Assembly: GCF_030315975.1 (NCBI RefSeq) | Contig: NZ_JASXSZ010000002.1 | Location: 62,001 to 126,000, forward strand | Direction: 5' to 3' | Source of the DNA: Microbacterium candidum | GTDB lineage: Bacteria > Actinomycetota > Actinomycetes > Actinomycetales > Microbacteriaceae | DNA length: 64,000 nucleotides | Shown here: positions 43,235 to 51,416 of the stretch, piece after piece | Layout: every line of letters starts with the position of its first letter | Position numbering within the stretch: position 1 is the first letter of the stretch | Made by a program: the position numbers and the translations under genes | Notes under the pieces: model-generated | The model's database searches: none | Told to the model about the DNA's origin: nothing | What the model saw: the letters and a program-made list of their open reading frames with translations, nothing else

Positions 43235-44269
43235 ATGGATGACATGTCGTTGATCCGGGGAACCTCCCTGTTCGGATTCATCGAGCTCGTCGAGGAGCTC
43301 GGAGCAGACCCGGACGCACTGCTCGCACGCGCTCATCTGAGCCGCGAGGCCGTCGGAGACCACGACACGTTCGTGAACTACCGCAGCGTCGTGGCGGTCC
43401 TCGAGGCCGCCGCCGTGGCCACCGGAGCCGGGGACTTCGGGCGACGGCTCGGCGCCCGCCAGGGGCTCGAGATCCTGGGCCCGGTCGGCGTGGCCGCGCG
43501 TACGGCGCCGACCGTCGGCGAAGCGCTGCAGGCGATCGAGAAGTACTTCGCCGTCTACAGTCCCGCGATCGGCGTCGGGGTCCGTCCCGGACCGGGGGAA
43601 TCCACGGCCACGTTCGAGTGGCGCCTGCTGGTGAGCCATCCGCCGGCTCACCGCCAATCCGCGGAACTCGCGCTCGGCGTCAGCTGCGAGGTGTTCCGGC
43701 TGCTCGCCGGCGACGACTTCCTCCCGCTCTCGGTGCAGTTGCGGCACGAGGCGCTCGTCGATCGATCCGACTACATCAGGTACTTCGGCTGTCCGGTCGA
43801 GTTCTCCGCATCCCGGTACGCCATCCTGATCCCCGAAGGGATGCTGCACCGGCCGCTGAAGTCCGACAGCGCCGTGCACGCGGTCGTGCAGGACTACCTG
43901 AACACGATCGTGATCCCGACCTCCTCCACCACGGTGGACGAGGTGGTGAAGCTGATCCGGCGGACCCTGCCGACGGGCGCGCTGGATCTGGATCTCGTCG
44001 CGGCGCAGCTGGCCCAGCATCGTCGCGCACTGCAACGGCAGCTGGCCGCGCAGGGCACGAGCTTCGCCGAGCTCGTCGACGAGGTCAGGCGGGAAGAGGC
44101 GGAGCGATACCTCCGCGACACGGACATGCCCCTCAGCCAGCTGGCCGGGCAGCTGGCGCTGAGCGAACAGAGCGCCCTGACCCGCGCCTGCCGGCGCTGG
44201 TTCGGGGCGACACCGTCCCAGGTGCGACGGGACGCTCGTGCGACCGGGAGCCCCGCGCCTCTCGGCTGA
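43235..44269 (+). CDS. AraC-family transcriptional regulator (OruR/ArgR type)
   Basis: About 344 residues from the ATG at 43235. The N-terminal arabinose-binding-like domain (PF12625 kind) has LIRGTSLFGFIELVEELGAD, then YRSVVAVLEAAAVATGAGDFGRRLG and RYFGCPVEFSASRYAILIP. The C-terminal AraC helix-turn-helix pair includes DLVAAQLAQHRRALQRQLAA near 265 and QLALSEQSALTRACRRWFGA near 318. It is divergent from the NTF2-like gene. Confidence 0.87.
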   Translation: MDDMSLIRGTSLFGFIELVEELGADPDALLARAHLSREAVGDHDTFVNYRSVVAVLEAAAVATGAGDFGRRLGARQGLEILGPVGVAARTAPTVGEALQAIEKYFAVYSPAIGVGVRPGPGESTATFEWRLLVSHPPAHRQSAELALGVSCEVFRLLAGDDFLPLSVQLRHEALVDRSDYIRYFGCPVEFSASRYAILIPEGMLHRPLKSDSAVHAVVQDYLNTIVIPTSSTTVDEVVKLIRRTLPTGALDLDLVAAQLAQHRRALQRQLAAQGTSFAELVDEVRREEAERYLRDTDMPLSQLAGQLALSEQSALTRACRRWFGATPSQVRRDARATGSPAPLG

Positions 44270-44366
44270 CCGCCGTCGGCGGACGGCTGGCTGCGTCAGC
44301 CGAGGCGGTTGCGCTGCGAGCGAAGACGGCCACGCCCCACGGAACCCGCGGGCCAGGATGGGACGC

Positions 44367-45245
44367 ATGCCCGTTGCAGGAGTAGGCGTCACCGCGGTGG
44401 CCGTCGCCGCGGCCCGCGCCCTCGAGTCCGACCGCCCCGACCGCTTGGTCGATGACCCGTACGCCGCGGCGCTGGTCGAAGCCTCCGGGGTGGCGGTTCC
44501 CTTCCCCAAGAGCTGGCCGACGGGGGAGGTCAGCCCGGTCGAGGAGTCGATGCTGCTCGGCGCCGCCTACATCGGCCTGCGCACCCGGTTCATCGACGAC
44601 GAGTTACGCGCCAGGGCCGCGGCGCAGGTCGCCGTCCTCGGCAGCGGCCTCGACACCCGCGCGTGGCGCCTCGACTGGCCCGACGGGACGACCGTGTTCG
44701 AGCTCGATTCCGCCGATGTCGTCGCCTTCGTCGAGGGCGCCATGAGCGGCATCCCCACTGCGGCCACCCGCATCCCGATCCCCGCGGACGTCACCGGGCC
44801 GTGGGCGTCCGCCGTCGTCGCCGCGGGCCTGCGCCCCGATCTCCCGACGCACTGGGTGCTCGAAGGTCTCCTCCCCTACCTCACCGCGCACGACCAGGCG
44901 GGGGTCCTGGATGACGTGCTCGCGCTGTCCGGCCCGGGATCCCGTGCCGTCATCGAACGAGCGCCCGCGCTGACCGACACCCCCGAGACGCGCGAACGGC
45001 TCGAGACGCTCTCGCTCGCGACCGGCATCCCGTTCGACGAGCTGCTCGCGCGCACCGATCCGCCCGACCCCGCCGAGATCCTGCGTCACGCGGGCTGGCT
45101 GGTCGAGGAGGTCTCGGTCGCCGATCTCGAGCAGCGCTACGCGCGGCCGCTCACACCGGAGCGGGAACCCGGCGCCGATCCCGAAGCATCCTCCGGTCCC
45201 TCCCAGCGCGGCGGATTCGTGATCGCGCGGCGACCGGCCGCCTGA
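44367..45245 (+). CDS. LCMT-type SAM-dependent methyltransferase (second copy)
   Basis: About 292 residues from the ATG at 44367; another ATG at 44358 is possible. Features are GVGVTAVAVAAARALESDRP at the start, VAVLGSGLDTRAWRLDWPDG (SAM motif I) near 85, VFELDSADVV and HWVLEGLLPYLTAHDQAGVL near 158. The family is the TIGR00027/LCMT group, as for the gene at 21167-22069. Acceptor unknown. It converges on the CHAD gene. Confidence 0.86.
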   Translation: MPVAGVGVTAVAVAAARALESDRPDRLVDDPYAAALVEASGVAVPFPKSWPTGEVSPVEESMLLGAAYIGLRTRFIDDELRARAAAQVAVLGSGLDTRAWRLDWPDGTTVFELDSADVVAFVEGAMSGIPTAATRIPIPADVTGPWASAVVAAGLRPDLPTHWVLEGLLPYLTAHDQAGVLDDVLALSGPGSRAVIERAPALTDTPETRERLETLSLATGIPFDELLARTDPPDPAEILRHAGWLVEEVSVADLEQRYARPLTPEREPGADPEASSGPSQRGGFVIARRPAA

Positions 45246-45264
45246 GGTCGGGAACGCGGACGCG

Positions 45265-46152
45265 TCAGCCGAGTCGGGAGGCGGCGCGCCGCAGCTGCTT
45301 CAGCGCCTCCGGCAGGGCGTCCAGGTGCGCGGATGCATCCTCCAGGGCGAGGGCCTCGATGCGCTCGAACGGCCCCACGTTCTCGCCGGCACGGGACGCG
45401 AGCACGCCTTGGCGTGCGACGTGCTCGGCGAAGAGCACCGCGTCGCGGTGGTCGCCGAGTGCATCGTGGAGCAGGTCGCCTGCGTGCGCGAGATCGTCGA
45501 CGACGTCGACGGAGAGGCCGGCATCGACCGAGACCTCGTCGACATACGGCGCGATCGCCTCGGCGACGTAGCGGAGGCGGCGGCCGGACTTGCGCAGCGC
45601 ATGGAAGGCGGATGTCGTGCCGTCGAGGTGGCGGGCGGCCTTCCGGGCGCGCCTCGCCTGCTTCTCCAGGACACCGATCAGGATCTCGCCCGCGAGCGCA
45701 TCGGGCCGGACGATCCCCGGGTCCTCGAGGAACGCAGCCAGCAGCTCTCCGCGTGCCCGCGCTCGCGGTTCGCGTCCGAGCTCTGCCAGGCGCTCGTGCG
45801 CGGTTCGGTAGGCGCTGCGCTCGTCCCCGACGAGGCGCCGGACGACCTCGGGGTCATCCACCTCCGCTCGCTCCAGCAGGTCCTCGGCAAGACCGATCCT
45901 CACCTCGATATCGCGGACGACGCCGAGCTCGCGGCCCCACTCTCCGAACACGACGCGGAGGTGCTTCGCCCCCCGAGTGTCGACCTCGGCTGCGAAGCCC
46001 GCCAGGACGGCGCGCAGCCGACGCACGGAGACCCGGTGCTCGTGCACGCCGTCCGGTTCGTCCGTCAGCGCGGCCTTCTCCGTCGCGAGCACGTCGGCGC
46101 CCGCGTGCTCCAGGAGGGAAGGCAGGATCCCCCCGATGGATGCCTCCGTCAC
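45265..46152 (-). CDS. CHAD domain protein
   Basis: A 295-residue all-alpha protein. It has VHEHRVSVRRLRAVLAGFAA near residue 35 and FHALRKSGRRLRYVAEAIAP near 187, the two repeated His/Arg helices of the CHAD fold, plus many basic residues. CHAD proteins bind polyphosphate through this basic surface. Its start overlaps the stop of the glycosidase-like membrane protein by 4 bp (ATGA), so the two are co-translated, a pairing I do not recognise. Confidence 0.85.
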   Translation of the reverse strand: MTEASIGGILPSLLEHAGADVLATEKAALTDEPDGVHEHRVSVRRLRAVLAGFAAEVDTRGAKHLRVVFGEWGRELGVVRDIEVRIGLAEDLLERAEVDDPEVVRRLVGDERSAYRTAHERLAELGREPRARARGELLAAFLEDPGIVRPDALAGEILIGVLEKQARRARKAARHLDGTTSAFHALRKSGRRLRYVAEAIAPYVDEVSVDAGLSVDVVDDLAHAGDLLHDALGDHRDAVLFAEHVARQGVLASRAGENVGPFERIEALALEDASAHLDALPEALKQLRRAASRLG

Positions 46153-49100
46153 ATGACGACCCTACGCGCGCTCCTGCCTCGCCACGGCAGCGCCAGCAGA
46201 ACGCCGACGGCGAGGAGCACCGCACCGAACCCGGCCGCCGCCCACGGCGTGGCATCGGGGATCCCGAGGTAGGTCGTGATGCCGAGGATCCGCGAGAGTC
46301 CCCACGGCAGGAGCCCCATCTCGTCGTTCCAGGCGGTGAGCGCGGTCTCGAGCCCGATCGCGCCGATGACGACCGCGGGGATGAAGAGGCCGGCGCCGAC
46401 GGCGGCGAGGACGGCCCCGGTCGCGCGGCGCGCGCCGATCTGCGCGACGAGCGCCCAGCCGCCGGCGACGAACACCCAGACGAAGAGGGCGAACGCAACC
46501 GTGATGTAGATGGTGCGGAGCACAGGGTCCGTCCAGAACGCGAACCAGTAGCCGCCCGGTCCCGTGAACGACAGGGCGAAGAGCGTCACGATGCACCGGA
46601 GGATCACGACTCCTCCGACGGCGGCGATGACCGGCCACGGCGAGCGGTGCCACACGAACAGCCGCAGCACGACGGCGAAGATCGCCCACGCGCCGATGAT
46701 GAGGGCGAGGTGCGTCCAGGACAGGAACGATGTCTGCACGGCACGCGTCGCGACGAGAAGGGCCACCGGCACGGTCAGCAGCAGCCATCGGTCGAGTTCC
46801 AGCATTCCGAGGGTCGACTCGCGTGCCCGCCACGGTCTCGTCGAGGCGATCCACGAGGCACGCGTCGCCGCGGCGCCGGGCCTCGCGACCAGACGAGTGC
46901 GGGATGCCAGGATCCCGATGACGACCCACGCGACGGCGAGCACGAGGAGCCCACGGGCGATCCACGCCATCGCTTCGTCGCGGTCGGCGCGCTGGACCCC
47001 CAGCTGCGCGGCCGTCAGATTGAGCGCAGGGTGGTCGACATCGCCGTCGTACTTGGTGAGATGAGCCGACGCGAGCTGCTCGAATCGGGCGCGATCCGTC
47101 TCCCACGCGGAGTAGGCGGCCGGTGACATGGTGTCGTGCCACTGCCCCTGGTGCAGGATCATCGCGCGGTACGAGTCCAGCAGCTTCAGGGTGTCGAGCT
47201 CGTAGTCGAGGGTCGAGACGAACGCCGTGCGCATCTCGGGCGAGCGCCACGTGGACGCGGGCGTCGCCGTCACGAGCGCGCGCATCTGCTCGACGTCGGC
47301 GATCGCCGTGCGCCCGTCCGCGATCGCGGGCTCGACGCCGCTCGCGCCACCCGTGCCGCTGTCGCGCACGATCGAGTAGAGGACGTCCAGCACCGCGGAA
47401 TCGCCGGTGAGGATGTCCCACTCGAAGATCCACATCATGGGCGGCGGCTCGAGGCCGATGGCGGCGACGTGCTGCTTCGCGAACGGCGCGATGTACATGC
47501 CGTGCTCGATGGCGTCGCGCGACCGGGTCATCGCCTGGGTGATCGCATCCACCGTCTTCGGGTCGTCGGAGAACCACTCCCGCGCCCACGCCTCGGTGAC
47601 GGCTGCGACATCCGTGTCCGGATCGCGGGCGAGGGATGCGGTGAGCTGCGAGTTCAGCTCGTACAGCTGCCAGAACCCCGCCTTCAGATACAGCGTCATG
47701 GGGCCCGCGCGCCACGGTCCGCCGTCCTGCGTCCACGTCCAGACGCCCTCGATCTTCGGATTCGCGGCCAGCAGCTGCTTCATCGCCCACTGGTACTGCG
47801 TGCCGAGGTCGTTCGGGAAGGCGCCGTAGTTCTCGAACTCCCGTCGGCTCTGGAACTCGATGATCCGGCGCTGCGAGCCGTGCTCGAGCGTCGTGTTCAG
47901 CGGCAGCCACGAGTAGAAGTCGCCGAGCGTGTACTTCGTCGACACGATGAGCGCGGGCGAGTCGATGCCGTTCAGCACCGCGGCGTAGGACGCCGGATTC
48001 GTGTGCATGTCGCCGACTGCGCCGACGCCGACCGACCACGTGCGGAAGATCACCTCGCGATGGGATGCCTCGGCCTGCGCCGTGAACGCCGTCAGCATCG
48101 CGCGCACGGACTTCACCGTGGTCACGTCGAGCGCCGAGTAGTAGTCCCATCCGGGCACGTCGTACACGGTGCCGGCTTCGCCGATGCGGATGAGCACGCC
48201 GTCGAGATCGGGAGTCGCGCGGTAGAGCTCCTGGAGACCTGCGGTGTAGACGTCCCACAGCTTGGGGTTCTCGGTGTCGAGCGGGCCGAATCGGTTCGTC
48301 AGGAAGCTCTCGAGCGGGCCGGTGAGCGCGGGCATGTCGGTGCGGAGATAGACCTTGACGCCGAGCTCGTGTGCGCGCGCCCAGAACGGCGCGAACGCCT
48401 CGCGCATCGCGATGGCGCGGGAGCGGTGCTCGTCCCCGGGCGCGTACACGGGGCCGTTCGGGACGTCGTCGAAGGTCATGAACTCCGCGAAGCCGGGGAA
48501 CGCGATCGCGTTGTAGCCGTTCGCGAGGGAGTGCCGCAGGAACGTGTCGAAGTCGGCATACGCGGCCGCGAGCGCGGTCTTGTCGATGTACGGAGCGCGC
48601 GGGAGGAACACGTCCGCGAACGCCTTCGACGCGTGCGAGTAATCGGTGCCGGACGCCCATTCGGCGGGGTCCGCCTTCACGCCGACCGCCCCGAGGTCGG
48701 TCATCCGCAGCGGGAGCCGCGACGCCGCGTGCGCGCCGATCAGACCCGTGATCGGCCCCGCGGCCCGCACCTGGGCGGCGAGGTCGTAGATCGCACGGAC
48801 CGCGCCCGCCTCGGAGCCGGCGTGGACGCGCAGCGCCGAGGCATCCCCCTCGAGCACATAGGCGTCGTCCGTTCCCGCGGGTGCCGCGTCGACGGAGACC
48901 GTCGCCGCGCCCTCTCTTTTCGGCGCGTCGGCCACCGCGGTGTGCAGCTCGTCGGCCGCCACCCCGATCCGGACGGTGCTCGGCGCGTCGAGAGTGATCT
49001 CCGGCGGGGCGACGGGCGCCGCCGCGTGCGCCGCGACCGGGGCCGCGGGCTGCATCTGGGCCGACTTCTCGGCGCTGATGCCGAGCGCATCGCCGACTCC

Positions 49101-49181
49101 GAGGGCTACCCCGGCGCCGAGCGCCAGCAGCACGATCATGGTGACGGCAGCGACGATTCCTCGTCGTCGTGCCGTCGTCAT
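46149..49181 (-). CDS. Large membrane protein: GH67-like extracytoplasmic glycosidase domain fused to a multi-span C-terminus
   Basis: A 1010-residue protein. An N-terminal signal anchor (IVAAVTMIVLLALGAGVALG) is followed by an approximately 680-residue extracytoplasmic region. Its centre (RLPLRMTDLGAVGVKADPAE near 155, SLANGYNAIAFPGFAEFMTF near 215, GVKVYLRTDMPA near 275, LIRIGEAGTVYDVPGWDYYS near 335) recalls the family 67 alpha-glucuronidase-like TIM barrel. The C-terminal about 290 residues carry about six to seven membrane spans (for example LLLTVPVALLVATRAVQTSF). Family 67 is a tentative match. It is first in an operon with the CHAD gene. Confidence 0.65.
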   Translation of the reverse strand: MTTARRRGIVAAVTMIVLLALGAGVALGVGDALGISAEKSAQMQPAAPVAAHAAAPVAPPEITLDAPSTVRIGVAADELHTAVADAPKREGAATVSVDAAPAGTDDAYVLEGDASALRVHAGSEAGAVRAIYDLAAQVRAAGPITGLIGAHAASRLPLRMTDLGAVGVKADPAEWASGTDYSHASKAFADVFLPRAPYIDKTALAAAYADFDTFLRHSLANGYNAIAFPGFAEFMTFDDVPNGPVYAPGDEHRSRAIAMREAFAPFWARAHELGVKVYLRTDMPALTGPLESFLTNRFGPLDTENPKLWDVYTAGLQELYRATPDLDGVLIRIGEAGTVYDVPGWDYYSALDVTTVKSVRAMLTAFTAQAEASHREVIFRTWSVGVGAVGDMHTNPASYAAVLNGIDSPALIVSTKYTLGDFYSWLPLNTTLEHGSQRRIIEFQSRREFENYGAFPNDLGTQYQWAMKQLLAANPKIEGVWTWTQDGGPWRAGPMTLYLKAGFWQLYELNSQLTASLARDPDTDVAAVTEAWAREWFSDDPKTVDAITQAMTRSRDAIEHGMYIAPFAKQHVAAIGLEPPPMMWIFEWDILTGDSAVLDVLYSIVRDSGTGGASGVEPAIADGRTAIADVEQMRALVTATPASTWRSPEMRTAFVSTLDYELDTLKLLDSYRAMILHQGQWHDTMSPAAYSAWETDRARFEQLASAHLTKYDGDVDHPALNLTAAQLGVQRADRDEAMAWIARGLLVLAVAWVVIGILASRTRLVARPGAAATRASWIASTRPWRARESTLGMLELDRWLLLTVPVALLVATRAVQTSFLSWTHLALIIGAWAIFAVVLRLFVWHRSPWPVIAAVGGVVILRCIVTLFALSFTGPGGYWFAFWTDPVLRTIYITVAFALFVWVFVAGGWALVAQIGARRATGAVLAAVGAGLFIPAVVIGAIGLETALTAWNDEMGLLPWGLSRILGITTYLGIPDATPWAAAGFGAVLLAVGVLLALPWRGRSARRVVM

Positions 49182-49272
49182 CCCCTGATCCTAAATGTGC
49201 TCACACAGGCGTCAGTGCCGGATGCATAACGATCAGAGCATCAATGTCATCGCGGGCAGATCCACCGGGGCA

Positions 49273-50211
49273 TCAGTTCTGGGGACTGAAGAACGCGACG
49301 CCGAGGTCGGGATGGTCGACGAACACGGCATCCACTCCGAGCGACCGGATGACGCCCCACTCGCTGCGGTAGTCGCCGAGGGCCGCGGCAGCGCCGGGCA
49401 GCCGGAAGCGGCGCTCGAGGAACCGGTTCTCCGGCCGGCACGTCCACGTGAACACCTGGAGCCCCCGCGCGTGCGCATCGGCCACGACCGACGGATGCGG
49501 CCGCAGCAGCACCGCCTTGTCGACGCTGATCCCGTCCACGCGTCCGACGAGCGCGTCGATCCCCGCCGCGGTCATGACCTCGGCGTAGGGCGTCGAGGGG
49601 TCGTCGACGGGAGCGCCGGATGCCTCCAGCAGATACACGTAGGAAGCGGGGATGCCGCGCGCCCGCACCCGATCGAGGACGGATGCCTCGAACGACTCGA
49701 TCCACAGCGGCCCGTCGAACCCGGAGGATCGCAACTCGTCGGCGACGAGTTCGGCGATATCCCAGCCGATGGAGGCGAAGAACGTCGCGTGCTTGATCTC
49801 CACCACGACACCGCGCCCCGCCCCGGCGGCGAGGTCGAGCACGTCACGCAGGCGCAGGATCGGCTCTTCGCCGTCGTGCGCGGCGCTCGCCGGACGCAGT
49901 TCGGGCAGGCGCTCCCGCGCCCGCAGGGTTGCGAGCTCGGCCCAGTCCAAGTCCTCGGCGAACCATCCCGTCACACGTTCCCCGTCGATGGTCTTCGTCG
50001 TCCGGCGGTCGGCGAACTCGGGGCGATCGGCGACGTCGGTGGTGCCGGAGATCTCGTTCTCGTGCCGCACGACGAGCACGCCGTCGCGGGACACGACGAC
50101 GTCGGGCTCCACGGCATCCACCCCCATCGCGAACGCGAGCGCGTACGCGGCGCGCGTGTGCTCGGGGAGGTATCCGGGCGCTCCGCGATGGCCGATCACC
50201 ATGGTCACCAC
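49273..50211 (-). CDS. Glycerophosphodiester phosphodiesterase family protein
   Basis: A 312-residue protein. Catalytic-site motifs are HRGAPGYLPEHTRAAYALA (His and Arg, then Glu17) near residue 8, VEPDVVVSRDGVLVVRHENE near 33 (second acidic pair and catalytic His), EIKHATFF near 138 and GLQVFTWTCRPENRF near 243. It hydrolyses glycerophosphodiesters to glycerol-3-phosphate. The first codon is GTG at 50211, or an ATG three codons in (50202) that fits the usual short start. It is divergent from the Bax-inhibitor-like gene. Confidence 0.9.
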   Translation of the reverse strand: MVTMVIGHRGAPGYLPEHTRAAYALAFAMGVDAVEPDVVVSRDGVLVVRHENEISGTTDVADRPEFADRRTTKTIDGERVTGWFAEDLDWAELATLRARERLPELRPASAAHDGEEPILRLRDVLDLAAGAGRGVVVEIKHATFFASIGWDIAELVADELRSSGFDGPLWIESFEASVLDRVRARGIPASYVYLLEASGAPVDDPSTPYAEVMTAAGIDALVGRVDGISVDKAVLLRPHPSVVADAHARGLQVFTWTCRPENRFLERRFRLPGAAAALGDYRSEWGVIRSLGVDAVFVDHPDLGVAFFSPQN

Positions 50212-50229
50212 GTAAGGCTATGTGTTTCC

Positions 50230-50279
50230 GATATCTCTCTCAGCGATATCCCGGTACAGCGGTGCATCCACGGGATATC
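50230..50279. promoter_or_regulatory. Three GATATC elements in the divergent promoter region
   Basis: GATATC occurs at 50230-50235, 50245-50250 and 50274-50279 between the glycerophosphodiesterase and Bax-inhibitor-like starts. GATATCTCTC at the first resembles the left arm of the sucC palindrome. A shared regulator is speculative. Confidence 0.35.
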
Positions 50280-50324
50280 GTGGAGTGACAGCAGATGCTG
50301 CCCGACACCAGGAGTGTGAAGAGG

Positions 50325-51209
50325 ATGCCCACGGCGAACCCCGCCTTCAACAACCCGGCCTTCCAGGACCCGCGCACGACCCTCAACGGTCAGCCGGTCG
50401 GCCAGACCGCCTACACACCGCCTGCAGCCCCGGTGGATGCCGCGACGCAGGCGCAGCTCGAGGGCGCGTACGCCGCGCCGTCGGCCGGCTCCATCGATAC
50501 GGGCCGCATGACGGTCGAGGACACGGTCTGGAAGACCGTCGGCCTCTTCGCCGTCCTCGTCGTCACCGCAGCCGTCGGCTGGGTCTGGTCGATGGCCCCC
50601 GTCACCGCGACCAACCCGCAGCCCACCGCCCTGCCGTGGATCATCGGAGCGCTCGGCGGCTTCGGGCTCGCGATGGCGATCACCTTCTCGAAGAAGGTGC
50701 GCCCGGCGATGATCTTCGGGTACGCGGCGCTCGAGGGCCTGTTCGTCGGCTCGATCTCGGCGTTCTTCGAGTACCTCTACCCCGGCATCGTCATGCAGGC
50801 GACCCTGGCGACCCTCTCGGTCGTCGGCGTCACGCTGGCCCTCTTCGCGAGCGGCAAGGTCCGCGCGTCGAAGCGCGCGACGAAGATCTGGATGATCGCG
50901 ATGATCGGCTACCTGGTCTTCTCGCTCATCAACGTGATCCTCTCCTGGACCGGCGTCTTCGGCCCGGGCGTGGCGTTCGGCATGCTGTCGCACGCGAAGA
51001 TCCTCGGCATCCCGCTCGGCGTGCTCATCGGCGTCGTCGTCGTCATCATGGCGGCCTACTCGCTGGTGCTCGACTTCGACATGATCCAGCAGGGTGTCCG
51101 CAACGGCGCCCCGCGCCAGTACGGCTGGCTCGGCGGCTTCGGCATCATGGTCACCGTCGTCTGGCTGTACGTCGAGATCCTCCGCATCCTCGCGATCGCC
51201 AGGAACTAG
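50325..51209 (+). CDS. Bax inhibitor-1/YccA-family membrane protein
   Basis: About 294 residues from the ATG at 50325 (MPTANPAFNNPAF); an in-frame GTG at 50316 after AGGAG is an alternative. After a polar N-terminus (about 75 residues) come seven hydrophobic segments, with FGYAALEGLFVGSISAFFEY near 140 and DFDMIQQGVRNGAPRQYGWL near 250, both family hallmarks. The acidic residues in the last loop form the putative ion or pH sensor of the family. Function in bacteria is not established. Confidence 0.88.
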   Translation: MPTANPAFNNPAFQDPRTTLNGQPVGQTAYTPPAAPVDAATQAQLEGAYAAPSAGSIDTGRMTVEDTVWKTVGLFAVLVVTAAVGWVWSMAPVTATNPQPTALPWIIGALGGFGLAMAITFSKKVRPAMIFGYAALEGLFVGSISAFFEYLYPGIVMQATLATLSVVGVTLALFASGKVRASKRATKIWMIAMIGYLVFSLINVILSWTGVFGPGVAFGMLSHAKILGIPLGVLIGVVVVIMAAYSLVLDFDMIQQGVRNGAPRQYGWLGGFGIMVTVVWLYVEILRILAIARN

Positions 51210-51225
51210 CACTTCCGCACGCAGT

Positions 51226-51255
51226 GAAGGCCGCCCGAGACATCGGGCGGCCTTC
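51226..51255 (+). terminator. Terminator after the Bax-inhibitor-like gene
   Basis: Perfect 13-bp stem GAAGGCCGCCCGA with a 4-nt loop, 17 bp after the stop. Confidence 0.85.
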
Positions 51256-51416
51256 GCCGTTTCAGGGGAATCTCATATGAGATGACCCTCATGGGACGTT
51301 CATCGGGCGTTCCGAACCGCGAGCGCGCATCGTCTCCTGCGCTCCCTAACGTGCCCGTCGGGGCGATTCACCCAGCGTGGATCCGCACCCGACTGGTCAC
51401 GAATTGGGAGGGACAC

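Noticed and set aside
47136..49229. 697-residue plus-strand open frame opposite the glycosidase-like gene
   Set aside because: Antisense to a gene with strong membrane and domain structure; Arg/Val/Asp/His-rich composition and no motif.
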